A stretch of DNA of 18,366 bases from UBA6049 sp965662345 (GCA_965662345.1 CBFIHE010000038.1:1-18366); one strand, 5' to 3'; positions 8,367 through 16,233 are shown, numbered from the stretch's first letter. The notes: a model not told the origin generated them from the sequence alone. Numbers and translations: made by a program.

Positions 8367-8397
8367 AAAAAGCCCCAGGATTATCCTGAGGCTTTTT
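8367..8397 (-). terminator. Intrinsic terminator after the peroxiredoxin gene
   Basis: Nearly perfect inverted repeat: arm 8367-8381 (AAAAAGCCCCAGGAT) pairs with 8383-8397 with one C/A mismatch, and the outer A/T tracts supply a U-run in either direction. It begins 24 bases after the peroxiredoxin stop codon on the minus strand and separates that gene from the yjdM-like promoter. Confidence 0.8.
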
Positions 8398-8420
8398 AAT
8401 TCGTGTGTAGAACGACTTGC

Positions 8421-9050
8421 TTAGTTAGCTGCCAAGTAATCTGCCACACCATCGTGAGTGGCTTGCATACCTGATTTTCCTTTTTCCCAGTTTGCTGGGC
8501 ATACTTCACCGTTTTCTTCAAAATACTGAAGAGCATCTACCATACGAAGCGCTTCTTCTACGTTTCTTCCTAATGGTAGGTCGTTCACTAATTGATGACG
8601 AACCAATCCTTCTTTATCAATCAAGAACAACCCTCTGTAAGCTACCAACTCACCGTTAGCTGCTAATTGGTCGTTTTCATCATAGTAGAAATCTCCTGCT
8701 AAAACATCGTAATTGTAAGAGATTGTTTTATTGGTGTCTGCTACAATTGGGTAAGTGATTCCTTCAATTCCACCTTTGTCTTTAGACAATTGCAACCATC
8801 CCCAGTGAGATTGTTCTGTATCTGTAGATACTGCTACAACTTCAACACCACGAGACTTAAACTCATCTAATTTTGCTTGGAATGCGTGTAGTTCTGTTGG
8901 ACAAACGAAAGTGAAATCTTTAGGATAGAAGAACAACACTACGTATTTCCCTTTGTACTGCGATAACGTAAAGTCTTCTACGATTTCTTCTCCGTTGATT
9001 ACTGCTGCTGCAGAAAAATCTGGAGCATTTTTGCCTACTAATACTGCCAT
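8421..9050 (-). CDS. Typical 2-Cys peroxiredoxin (AhpC/Prx1 type)
   Basis: A 209-residue cytoplasmic thiol peroxidase that reduces hydrogen peroxide and organic hydroperoxides. The peroxidatic Cys50 lies in FVCPTE and the resolving Cys184 in EVCPANW, the arrangement of decameric typical 2-Cys enzymes. Between the NYDVL and AYRGLFLID segments there is a longer insert (about 117-137, acidic and Tyr-rich) where many sensitive peroxiredoxins have a short GGLG loop, and the C terminus lacks an obvious YF motif; both suggest a peroxide-robust form. The gene stands alone with its own -7 box and a strong terminator. The reducing partner (thioredoxin or AhpF) is not encoded nearby. Codon use looks more biased than in its neighbours, as expected for an abundant protein. 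Confidence 0.94.
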   Translation of the reverse strand: MAVLVGKNAPDFSAAAVINGEEIVEDFTLSQYKGKYVVLFFYPKDFTFVCPTELHAFQAKLDEFKSRGVEVVAVSTDTEQSHWGWLQLSKDKGGIEGITYPIVADTNKTISYNYDVLAGDFYYDENDQLAANGELVAYRGLFLIDKEGLVRHQLVNDLPLGRNVEEALRMVDALQYFEENGEVCPANWEKGKSGMQATHDGVADYLAAN

Positions 9051-9088
9051 GTTTATGTGTTTTTGTGTTTGCTAATTTGTTTCAAAGA

Positions 9089-9096
9089 CAAAGGTA
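9089..9096 (-). promoter_or_regulatory. -7 box of the peroxiredoxin gene
   Basis: Minus-strand TACCTTTG matches TAnnTTTG exactly and ends 38 bases before the ATG at 9050. No clear -33 element and no recognisable OxyR-type operator are visible. Confidence 0.55.
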
Positions 9097-9152
9097 AGTG
9101 CAGAGGGATGAAACAGAGGTATAATGAACGTTAATCATTTCTTATCGACTCA

Positions 9153-9881
9153 TTAGGCGGGCTTATGAGCTACCAAAATAATACGTGCCGATTTTTCCTC
9201 ATCAAAAGGGTTTAACGTATAATCACCAAAGCATTGGTCAACCTGCATACCAGCATCTGTAATCAAAGTTTCCAATTCACTTTTGGTAAAGGCTTGTACA
9301 CGTTCTTGGAAGGCGTATGTCTGATTGCCATCAGCAATGCTGATGTCTTTTACGATAAACCCATTCTTCACCTGGCGCTTGAGTTTAAAGGTGATACCAT
9401 CTATCTCCTTTTCTTCTGCGGCTACTAGATTGATTTTGGTATGGGTGGCGTTGAGGAAATCAAGTACGAAAATCCCGTTTGGCTTTAACTCGGAATACAC
9501 CGCTTTTAGCACCTTCCTGTTGTCGTCTACATCATCAAAGTATCCAAAACTGGTAAAAACATTAAAAACCGCATCGAATTGATTTTCCTGAACTACTTCG
9601 CGCATGTCTTGGCGCACGAAATGAAGCGTATCTGAAGCGTGTTTATTTGCTTGGGTGATGTTGTAGCCCGATAAGTCTGCCCCGGTTACAGTGTATCCAA
9701 GTGAATTTAAATAAATCGCATGTCTGCCTTTTCCGCAGGCTAAATCTAAGATGTGCGCTTCGTTCTTCAACTGAAGATTTCCTAATAAATTGTTGAGGAA
9801 CTCTTGTGCTTCAGAATCATTACGGCTTTTGTAAAGCACGTGATAATAAGGAGACTCAAACCAACTTTCAAACCATTCCAT
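9153..9881 (-). CDS. Class I SAM-dependent methyltransferase
   Basis: A 242-residue Rossmann-fold methyltransferase. Motif I is ILDLACGKGRH at 44-54, with the acidic residue ending strand 2 in GADLSG at 67-72 and a QDMRE/FDAVFN stretch at about 91-107. The N terminus (MEWFESWFESPYYH) is typical of a Bacteroidota group of small methyltransferases of unknown substrate. Full length, no truncation. A TATACTTG on the minus strand (9910-9903), one mismatch from the -7 consensus, lies 21 bases before the start. It follows a second, different methyltransferase gene by 64 bases; co-transcription is possible but not shown. Confidence 0.88.
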   Translation of the reverse strand: MEWFESWFESPYYHVLYKSRNDSEAQEFLNNLLGNLQLKNEAHILDLACGKGRHAIYLNSLGYTVTGADLSGYNITQANKHASDTLHFVRQDMREVVQENQFDAVFNVFTSFGYFDDVDDNRKVLKAVYSELKPNGIFVLDFLNATHTKINLVAAEEKEIDGITFKLKRQVKNGFIVKDISIADGNQTYAFQERVQAFTKSELETLITDAGMQVDQCFGDYTLNPFDEEKSARIILVAHKPA

Positions 9882-9945
9882 ACTGCGGCTGAATTAAGGG
9901 TGCAAGTATACTGATTCCATAACGTAGTGGCTTCTTTGAACAGCG

Positions 9946-10719
9946 CTAAATAGCAAGGGGATTTCCTTTTCTAAAGAGCAGGAGTACCCCATGGTGCCCG
10001 CCATGATCTGTAAATACGGTATGAAATTGATAAACTCCTAAACTTTGTAGTTTCATGAATACGGTGCTTAAATCATAGCTGGTCATTTGCATTAGGGGCA
10101 AGCCAAACTTTTTACCGCGAATTACATTGAGTAAGTTGTTCACCAACGGAACCCTATATCTGAAATAATTGATGAATCTTTCCTTTGCCGTTTTTCTGTT
10201 GGCGAATGTGATTTGCAAAGCACCTATTCCATTTTCAGAAACGGCCTCTACCAATTTCTCAAAGAAGAATAGTCCTCGGCTTTCGTTCAGATGTTGCAGA
10301 ACAATGTAGCTATTCACAAAATCATAATTCCCAGGTTTATACTGCTCTATCCAATCATGTGAGAGCATAAATCCTACGTTCTCAATCTGTTGTTCTGAGG
10401 CGTTCGCCATGGCTTCATTGAGCATGTCTTGAGATACGTCTATTCCCGTAGCCTCTTTGGCTTTAGCTGCAAGCGGAAGAACCAACCTGCCAGTACCGCA
10501 TCCAAAGTCTAGCGCACGAGTTGGCTTAAAATTAGGCTCAAAATGAGTTTCTATTAGGTCCCAAACGGTAGATACATAGTTCTTTCCAGAGGTGAAAAAG
10601 GCAGCCTTGGTTTTAGCGTTTAATGCGTCATCTAAAAACGCGTCATGAGCCAATACACCGTAATACGGATTGGTAGCACCGTAGGCTTTCCAGGCTTTGT
10701 CTGTATCTAATGTACCCAT
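9946..10719 (-). CDS. Class I SAM-dependent methyltransferase
   Basis: A 257-residue methyltransferase with motif I RALDFGCGTGR at 68-78 and GIDVSQDML at 92-100. A HDWIEQYKPGNYDFVNS segment corresponds to the region around motif II, and VLQHL fits the post-motif helix. The C-terminal third, with a basic stretch (FRYRVPL, RGKKFGLP), is probably the substrate cap; the substrate cannot be inferred. Apart from the shared fold it does not look like a duplicate of the methyltransferase downstream. TTCCTTTG on the minus strand (10731-10724) is a one-mismatch -7 box only 4 bases before the ATG, which would give a leaderless mRNA if used. Upstream it diverges from the phosphohexomutase. Confidence 0.87.
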   Translation of the reverse strand: MGTLDTDKAWKAYGATNPYYGVLAHDAFLDDALNAKTKAAFFTSGKNYVSTVWDLIETHFEPNFKPTRALDFGCGTGRLVLPLAAKAKEATGIDVSQDMLNEAMANASEQQIENVGFMLSHDWIEQYKPGNYDFVNSYIVLQHLNESRGLFFFEKLVEAVSENGIGALQITFANRKTAKERFINYFRYRVPLVNNLLNVIRGKKFGLPLMQMTSYDLSTVFMKLQSLGVYQFHTVFTDHGGHHGVLLLFRKGNPLAI

Positions 10720-10788
10720 TTGTCAAAGGAACGGAAATACTGCGAAAAGAGAAGACACTCAATCTGAATTAAAAGTGACATAGATTAG

Positions 10789-10818
10789 TTTGTACCTACG
10801 TTGAAGCCACTATTTTTG
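10789..10818 (+). promoter_or_regulatory. Promoter of the phosphohexomutase operon (-33 and -7)
   Basis: TTTG at 10789-10792 and TATTTTTG at 10811-10818, separated by 18 bases, fit the Bacteroidota pattern TTTG-N17-21-TAnnTTTG. Transcription should start near 10825, downstream of the alternative TTG start at 10801, which therefore cannot be used from this promoter. Confidence 0.65.
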
Positions 10819-10842
10819 AATACACAACAGAATTCAATAATC

Positions 10843-12549
10843 ATGGATAAAGTAGCTATAAAAGAAAAAGCTCAAGCTTGGCTTAAAGAACCTTTTGACG
10901 CAGAAACAAGAGCGGCAACAGAAGTTTTGATGCAAGATGAGGAACAGCTTACAGAATCGTTTTACAAGAATTTAGAGTTTGGTACAGGTGGTATGAGAGG
11001 TATCATGGGACCTGGTACGAATCGAATAAATAAATATACATTAGGACAGGCTACACAGGGCTTAGCCAATTACTTAAGGCAATCTTTTACAGGTGAAATT
11101 AAGGTGGTGATTGGCCATGATTGTAGAAACAACTCCAAGCCATTTGCCCGTGCCGTGGCAAATGTACTTTCCAGTAACGGGATTAAGGTGTACCTATTTG
11201 AAGATTTGAGACCTACGCCTGAGGTGTCTTTTGCAATTCGCCATCTAGGTTGCCAAAGTGGAATTATTCTTACCGCTTCTCACAATCCAAAAGAATACAA
11301 CGGATATAAGGTGTATTGGGACGATGGTGCACAACTGGTGCCACCACATGATAAGAATGTGATTGATGCTGTAAATCAAGTAGACTTTACAGATATTGAC
11401 TTTACAGGAAAGGCTGATTTAATTGAAGAAATAGGAGCAGAGGTAGATCAAGCATTCATTGATGCGGCAGTGGCAAATAGCTTTGGAAATGCTGGGAAAG
11501 AAGACCTTAGCATTGTCTTTACATCTTTACATGGAACATCTATAAACGGCATGCCCCAAGCGTTAAAAGCTGCTGGGTTTAAAAACGTACACATTGTTGA
11601 AGAACAAGCCGTTCCAGATGGTAACTTCCCTACCGTGGATTCGCCAAACCCAGAAGAACCCGCTGCATTAAAAATGGCCTTGGATAAAGCAGAAGAGCTA
11701 AATGCAGATATTGTAATAGGAACTGATCCTGATGCGGACAGAATTGGAGTAGCGGTGCGTAATCACCAGGGAGAAATGACTTTGCTTAACGGAAATCAGA
11801 CAGCTGTTTTGCTCACACACTACTTACTGGAGCAATGGAAGTCATCTGGAAAGCTAAACGGTAAGCAGTATGTTGCCGAGACTATTGTTACTACCAACCT
11901 AATAGAAGACATAGCTTCTGCCTATAATGTGCCCACTTATTTTTGTCTTACTGGCTTTAAATGGATTGCCGATATCATTAGACAAAAAGAGGGTGAGGAA
12001 ACCTTTATTGGTGGCGGAGAGGAATCTTTTGGATTCATGATTGGCGACTTTGTACGCGATAAAGACTCAATTACCGCGGGAATGATTTGCTGTGAGATAG
12101 CCGCATTGGCAAAGTCTCAAAAGAAAACCATGTACGATGTCTTAATAGAAATCTATGAAAAGCACGGGTTCTATTTGGAATCGCTTATTTCTTTGAAGAA
12201 AGCGGGTATTTCAGGGGCAGAAGAAATTGCTCAAATGATGCGCGATTTTAGGGAGAATACTCCATCTGAGTTAGCTGGAAGAAAAGTTGTTACTGTGCGA
12301 GATTATGCCATTCAAGAAGAACGTAACTTGCTAAACGGTACAACATCGGCTTTGCCATTTCCCAAAAGCAATGTTTTTCAACTTTATCTAGATGATGGCA
12401 GTAAAGTTACGGCCCGACCAAGCGGTACTGAACCTAAAATTAAATTTTACTTTTCTGTAAAAACAGACCTCAATTCGGCTGCTGAGTTTGATTCTACAAA
12501 GTTGAGATTAGAGCAAAGAATTAATGAGCTTGAAAAAGCATTAGTGTAA
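10843..12549 (+). CDS. Phospho-sugar mutase (phosphoglucomutase/phosphomannomutase)
   Basis: A 568-residue alpha-D-phosphohexomutase that interconverts hexose-1-phosphate and hexose-6-phosphate, linking glycolysis to nucleotide-sugar and polysaccharide synthesis. All four active-site loops are visible: TASHNPKEYNG with the phosphorylated Ser146, the metal-binding GTDPDADR with Asp295/297/299, the sugar-binding GGGEESFG at 390-397, and the phosphate-binding RPSGTEPK at 525-532. The N-terminal FGTGGMRG (46-53) and the length point to the PGM2/PgcA-like branch, not the ~450-residue AlgC/GlmM group. I chose the ATG at 10843 because the promoter lies after the upstream in-frame TTG at 10801. Nine bases after its stop an outer-membrane protein gene begins. 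Whether glucose or mannose phosphate is preferred cannot be told from sequence. Confidence 0.94.
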   Translation: MDKVAIKEKAQAWLKEPFDAETRAATEVLMQDEEQLTESFYKNLEFGTGGMRGIMGPGTNRINKYTLGQATQGLANYLRQSFTGEIKVVIGHDCRNNSKPFARAVANVLSSNGIKVYLFEDLRPTPEVSFAIRHLGCQSGIILTASHNPKEYNGYKVYWDDGAQLVPPHDKNVIDAVNQVDFTDIDFTGKADLIEEIGAEVDQAFIDAAVANSFGNAGKEDLSIVFTSLHGTSINGMPQALKAAGFKNVHIVEEQAVPDGNFPTVDSPNPEEPAALKMALDKAEELNADIVIGTDPDADRIGVAVRNHQGEMTLLNGNQTAVLLTHYLLEQWKSSGKLNGKQYVAETIVTTNLIEDIASAYNVPTYFCLTGFKWIADIIRQKEGEETFIGGGEESFGFMIGDFVRDKDSITAGMICCEIAALAKSQKKTMYDVLIEIYEKHGFYLESLISLKKAGISGAEEIAQMMRDFRENTPSELAGRKVVTVRDYAIQEERNLLNGTTSALPFPKSNVFQLYLDDGSKVTARPSGTEPKIKFYFSVKTDLNSAAEFDSTKLRLEQRINELEKALV

Positions 12550-12558
12550 AATAGGTTT

Positions 12559-13377
12559 ATGATTTCACGCGTATTAGTTTCTCTAGCGCTGCTTATAGCT
12601 GGTAACGCTTTTTCTCAAAGCTATCTTGATTCAGGGGGAGTATTGCAGGAACCAAGAGTTTATTTCAGTGCTGGAGCTTTCTTTCCTGAAATGGTGACCT
12701 CGCTTAGGGTAGATTCAGACTTTGGAATAGGAACTGAAATTAACCTGGAAGAATTGTTTGAATTAGAAAGTAGAATCAATGTCCTTAGAGCAGGTGGGTT
12801 GGTAAGAATAGGAAAGCGTTCGCACATTGATGCATCTTTCACAAACATGAAACGCAGTAATTTGATTTCACTCACGACAGACTTCAATTTTGGAGACACG
12901 GTTTTCTATGCGGGGGCTTTTGCTGATTTGAAATTTGATGTACTTTACCTAGCTGCAACCTACAGGTATTCCATTTTTGAAAAACCCAATTGGAATGCGG
13001 GTGTTTCTGCGGGGTTGCGCTATGTGGGTTTCAACACAAGCATAGATGCACAGTTGAATACAGAAGCTTATTCTTCTGCATCAGCAGTTGGAGCGCCTGC
13101 TATTTTGTTAGGACTTCAGGGGTCTGCATACCTAACCCCAAGGCTACTTGGTAGGTATAGTGTGGAAACCTTCTATTTGTCTGTTCAAGACGTGAATATA
13201 CGCGTGTTAGAAACCAGCGTAAACCTGCAGTACTTTCTTACCAAGAATATTGGGCTTGGGGCAGGCTACGCAAGTAGTAATTATCAGGTTAGGCAAATTC
13301 CTTTTAATGATTCGTTTAAAGGCAAGGTTACATTTGCATTTGAGGGAGTAACTTTGTTTGCTAGTTTTCGCCTGTAA
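12559..13377 (+). CDS. Outer-membrane beta-barrel protein, function unknown
   Basis: A 272-residue exported protein with a signal peptide (MISRVLVSLALLIAGNAFSQ, cleavage near residue 19-20). The mature part is built of alternating polar/hydrophobic strands rich in Tyr, Phe and Gly, such as VYFSAGAFFP, AATYRYSIF, AGVSAGLRYVGF and VTFAFEGVTLFASFRL, and ends in an aromatic-alternating strand with a terminal FRL, as expected for an 8- to 12-strand outer-membrane barrel. No OmpA-type peptidoglycan-binding domain follows. It begins 9 bases after the phosphohexomutase stop and presumably shares its mRNA, though a functional link is not evident. No strong terminator is visible in the 42 bases before the convergent rarA stop. 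Confidence 0.8.
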   Translation: MISRVLVSLALLIAGNAFSQSYLDSGGVLQEPRVYFSAGAFFPEMVTSLRVDSDFGIGTEINLEELFELESRINVLRAGGLVRIGKRSHIDASFTNMKRSNLISLTTDFNFGDTVFYAGAFADLKFDVLYLAATYRYSIFEKPNWNAGVSAGLRYVGFNTSIDAQLNTEAYSSASAVGAPAILLGLQGSAYLTPRLLGRYSVETFYLSVQDVNIRVLETSVNLQYFLTKNIGLGAGYASSNYQVRQIPFNDSFKGKVTFAFEGVTLFASFRL

Positions 13378-13419
13378 TGAGTCAACTTGCTTAAGCCTTT
13401 AAGAACCATACCACTTGAC

Positions 13420-14703
13420 TTAGTAATTGTACTTATCTCCCCACTTGCTTTTTAAAAACTGGCGTTGTTGTTCTTCACGTGTGTTGTTTCCAGGTTGATA
13501 AAATGCAGTTCCTTTCAGTTCATTTGGTAGGTACTCCTGCGCCTCAAAATTGCCTTCAAATGAATGACTGTATTTGTAGTTATCACCATAGCCCAATTCT
13601 TTCATTAATTGTGTTGGGGCGTTTCTCAAGTGCATAGGAACAGAGAGTGGACCAGTTGCTTTTACCGCATTCTGAGCGTTACCTATGGCTTCATAAGAAG
13701 CATTACTCTTGGGCGATGTAGCTAGGTAGGTAACACATTGAGACAGAATTATTCGAGATTCTGGATACCCGATTGTGTGAACCGCTTGAAATGTATTATT
13801 GGCCATGATTAAAGCTGTTGGATTGGCGTTTCCAATATCTTCACTTGCCGCAATCAACAGTCTTCGCGCTATGAATTTAGGGTCTTCACCCCCTTCAACC
13901 ATTCGTGCTAACCAATAGACAGCTCCATTAGGGTCGCTGCCTCGTATACTCTTGATCATTGCGGAAATGATGTCATAATGCATCTCTCCAGTTTTGTCAT
14001 AAGCGATAGTGTTTTCCTTAAGTTTTTCTTTAACCAAGGCATTAGTGACGGTAACAGGAGCTTGTTCACTTTCTACCAATAACTCCAACGTATTCAATAA
14101 TTTTCTGGCATCACCTCCAGAGAATAGAAGAAGCTCTTCAATTTCTGATAGACTTACGCTTTTAGATTTGAGAAAATCGTCATTCTCAACAGTTAATTTC
14201 AATAGGTGAGTAAGGTCTTCCTTACCTAAGGGTTTCAGCGTATAGACTTGAGAACGCGAAAGGAGAGCTGGTATGACCTCAAAAGAGGGGTTTTCTGTGG
14301 TAGCTCCTACTAAGGTGATGATGCCCTTTTCAACTGCTCCTAGTAAGCTGTCTTGTTGAGATTTGCTAAAACGGTGAATCTCATCTACGAATAGTATTGG
14401 ATTTCCAGCGCCAGAGAATAGGTCGTTTTTACCCGCTTTATCTATTACCTCTCTAATATCTTTTACGCCAGAGTGAATTGCACTTAATCTATAAAATGGG
14501 CGCTTTACATGCAGGGCTATTAATTCTGCTAAAGTGGTTTTACCTACTCCAGGAGGTCCCCAAAAAATCATACTTGGAATATTTCCACGCTCAATCATAA
14601 CTTTTATTACACCATCTTCACCAACCAAATGGCGTTGACCTACGTATTCTTCTAAGGAGGTAGGTCGCATACGTTCTGGGAGCGGTACTCGTTCGTTTTG
14701 CAT
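13420..14703 (-). CDS. rarA: Replication-associated recombination protein RarA (MgsA), AAA+ ATPase
   Basis: A 427-residue AAA+ ATPase of the RarA/MgsA/WRNIP1 family, which acts at stalled replication forks and is related to clamp-loader subunits. Walker A is GPPGVGKT at 49-56, Walker B ILFVDEIHRF at 103-112, sensor 1 VGATTENPSF at 132-141, and the arginine-finger SR at 149-150. The C-terminal half holds the family-specific helical tetramerisation region (SAMIKSIRGSDPNGAVYWLARM, then EDIGNANPTAL) and the tail with YGDNYKYSHSFEGNF. Length is normal and no residues are missing. It is transcribed singly, divergent from a small membrane protein and convergent with the barrel gene. Its own promoter is not clearly visible in the 92-base divergent region. 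Confidence 0.96.
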   Translation of the reverse strand: MQNERVPLPERMRPTSLEEYVGQRHLVGEDGVIKVMIERGNIPSMIFWGPPGVGKTTLAELIALHVKRPFYRLSAIHSGVKDIREVIDKAGKNDLFSGAGNPILFVDEIHRFSKSQQDSLLGAVEKGIITLVGATTENPSFEVIPALLSRSQVYTLKPLGKEDLTHLLKLTVENDDFLKSKSVSLSEIEELLLFSGGDARKLLNTLELLVESEQAPVTVTNALVKEKLKENTIAYDKTGEMHYDIISAMIKSIRGSDPNGAVYWLARMVEGGEDPKFIARRLLIAASEDIGNANPTALIMANNTFQAVHTIGYPESRIILSQCVTYLATSPKSNASYEAIGNAQNAVKATGPLSVPMHLRNAPTQLMKELGYGDNYKYSHSFEGNFEAQEYLPNELKGTAFYQPGNNTREEQQRQFLKSKWGDKYNY

Positions 14704-14763
14704 GACTTTGTACTTCTTGTTGACTTTATATTTAAATTAATGCGTTTATTTAGTTAAACACAT

Positions 14764-14771
14764 TATCTTTG
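14764..14771 (+). promoter_or_regulatory. -7 box of the small membrane protein gene
   Basis: TATCTTTG matches TAnnTTTG exactly and ends 24 bases before the ATG at 14796. No convincing -33 TTTG is seen at the normal distance. Confidence 0.55.
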
Positions 14772-14795
14772 ACGAAGCTATAAAATCTCATCCCC

Positions 14796-15308
14796 ATGCA
14801 GATAACTAATTTCTACACAAAGCCATTTCTTAAAGGCTTGTTTTATACTTTAATGATTGTTGGTCTAACCTTAATGATTGTTGGATTTACAGGATTGCAA
14901 TTTATGCCACTACCCATTCATTTGGGTGTTGGGTTACTTTTTGTAATTGCTGCTCTTTTATTGTTAACGCGTGAGTTTTTTGTGCGTTATGACAGTAAAT
15001 CTGAATTGATTGAAATTGATCGGACGGGTCTTTTTTCAAAGAACAAAGATTTTGCTCCAAAGAGTCACTTGGGCTTTGTGAAGTTTCAAATTCGCGATTT
15101 TGAAATGCTTGAATATTGGTTTGGTTCTGTTCTTGTGTTAACGTATGAGAAAAGAAATGGAGAACGTTTTAAGAAGCGTGTTGCGCTAGCTTTGTTTTCT
15201 AAGCGTCACACTCAAATCATTAAGCGTGATTTGACCAGAATCATCAGCGGAAATTCAGATATGAACCTGTTCATTGGTTCTAGCTTCAAAAATCCTTACA
15301 TCGGATAA
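14796..15308 (+). CDS. Small two-helix membrane protein, function unknown
   Basis: A 170-residue protein I do not recognise. Two transmembrane helices at about 13-33 and 41-58 form a hairpin, followed by a soluble, basic, beta-rich region (about 60-150) with strands such as ELIEIDRTGLF, GFVKFQIRDF and VLVLTYEKR, reminiscent of bacterial PH-like domains that follow membrane hairpins, but this is only a resemblance. The first helix contains a tandem heptad duplication (TLMIVGL-TLMIVGF, residues 18-31) encoded by a near-exact 21-base tandem repeat. It has its own -7 box and a strong terminator, so it is monocistronic. It diverges from rarA with no evident functional relationship. Confidence 0.8.
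   Translation: MQITNFYTKPFLKGLFYTLMIVGLTLMIVGFTGLQFMPLPIHLGVGLLFVIAALLLLTREFFVRYDSKSELIEIDRTGLFSKNKDFAPKSHLGFVKFQIRDFEMLEYWFGSVLVLTYEKRNGERFKKRVALALFSKRHTQIIKRDLTRIISGNSDMNLFIGSSFKNPYIG
14850..14891 (+). repeat. 21-base tandem repeat inside the first transmembrane helix
   Basis: Two consecutive 21-base units begin with the identical 14-mer TTAATGATTGTTGG (14850-14863 and 14871-14884) and then diverge. The unit length is a multiple of three, so the frame is kept and a heptad of the helix is duplicated. Likely a slippage duplication. Confidence 0.75.
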
Positions 15309-15377
15309 TACTCAAATTAGTTTGGTCTTACGCCAATCATGCATCCTGTGGTTTGGGGGACATGAGAAGGCGGTATT

Positions 15378-15407
15378 ACCACCATCCTCTATGGGTGGTG
15401 GTTTTTT
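15378..15407 (+). terminator. Intrinsic terminator of the small membrane protein gene
   Basis: Arm 15378-15387 (ACCACCATCC) pairs with 15393-15402 (GGGTGGTGGT) through 10 base pairs including one T-G wobble, with loop TCTAT and a T6 run at 15402-15407. The T run overlaps the stop codon of the convergent barrel gene at 15406. Confidence 0.85.
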
Positions 15408-16170
15408 ATTTCTTCTTCTTTCCCTTGCTTTCTTTAGCCTTTCGTAAGTTCCCATCGGCAATGGCATCTGTCACAAATGGTAAGCTTGCATGGAAGGCAA
15501 CATAACTCGATCTGTTCTCTCCATTTATACTTTGTGTAACATCTGAAAACCCTTGGTAATATCTGAGCTGTAGAAAGATTCCTTTTCCTTTTCTTGCCTC
15601 GCCTAATGAATAACCAAAACTTGCTAAAAATCCGTAGTCGATATCCTTAATATATGAGTTGTAGTTAACCTCTAAATCTCCTTGTTGGCCGTTGTATACT
15701 ATGGTTGCATTTTTTAAAAAGGAAATCTGTGGACCAACTCCCAATCTGAATTTACGCTTACCAAACTCTCTGTAGACCATCACAGGAACATCTATGTAAT
15801 CTGCAGTTAAAACGGCATCGCTATTTGCGTACAGACCATTTAGCGTTTGATCACCTGTGAAGGGAGTCATGTTTGATAGCTTAATGGTTCTTCTTGAAAT
15901 GAAATATGCAGTAGGACTAATAAACCAATACTCAGACAGCATGTAGTTGGCCGCAATTCCAAAGTTCAAATCTCCACGATATGCTTTTATGTTATTCGCA
16001 TTTGAGAAATGAGTGAAGTTTACACCAACCTCCATACTAATATTGAATTTTTCTGAGGCGACTTTATCGCCAAAGAGCAAGGCAACTAACGCAGCCTGAG
16101 CATGTACCGTAGCAGAGGTGCCTATAAACCCAATGAGTAATGCAGCTGTAACTAGGTTCTTTTTCATCAT
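15406..16170 (-). CDS. Outer-membrane beta-barrel (PorT/OMP_b-brl-like) protein
   Basis: A 254-residue exported protein with a signal peptide of about 24-25 residues ending in VHAQA. The mature part consists of amphipathic strands (FNISMEVGVNFTHF, DLNFGIAANYML, YWFISPTAYFIS, RKFRLGVGPQISFL, IFLQLRYYQGFSD), the pattern of Bacteroidota 8-stranded outer-membrane barrels. Unusually, after the last strand (SSYVAFHASLPF) it does not end in an aromatic residue but continues with a charged tail closing on a run of lysines (GKKKK), presumably periplasmic. Function unknown. The start is the first of two adjacent ATGs (16170 or 16167). The M1 peptidase lies upstream but a strong terminator intervenes, so it is probably transcribed separately; I see no convincing promoter. 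Confidence 0.85.
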   Translation of the reverse strand: MMKKNLVTAALLIGFIGTSATVHAQAALVALLFGDKVASEKFNISMEVGVNFTHFSNANNIKAYRGDLNFGIAANYMLSEYWFISPTAYFISRRTIKLSNMTPFTGDQTLNGLYANSDAVLTADYIDVPVMVYREFGKRKFRLGVGPQISFLKNATIVYNGQQGDLEVNYNSYIKDIDYGFLASFGYSLGEARKGKGIFLQLRYYQGFSDVTQSINGENRSSYVAFHASLPFVTDAIADGNLRKAKESKGKKKK

Positions 16171-16202
16171 GAAAAGGTAACAGATTTAAAGCTAGTGATC
16201 AG

Positions 16203-16233
16203 AAAAAGCCCTGCATGAAATGCAGGGCTTTTT
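16203..16233 (-). terminator. Intrinsic terminator of the M1 peptidase gene (bidirectional)
   Basis: A perfect 14-base-pair hairpin: AAAAAGCCCTGCAT at 16203-16216, loop GAA, then its exact reverse complement at 16220-16233. The terminal A and T runs give a U-tract on both strands. It lies 7 bases past the M1 peptidase stop. Confidence 0.9.

Noticed and set aside
9128..9135. Palindromic TTAACGTT-like site upstream of the peroxiredoxin as an oxidative-stress operator
   Set aside because: Too short and common in AT-rich DNA, and it does not match a known OxyR or PerR site.
10801..10842. TTG start giving 14 extra residues on the phosphohexomutase
   Set aside because: The -7 box at 10811-10818 lies downstream of this TTG, and the ATG at 10843 opens the conserved N terminus.
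13378..13419. CTTAAGCCTTTAAG as a terminator between the barrel gene and rarA
   Set aside because: Only about 5 weak A/T-rich base pairs and no T-run.
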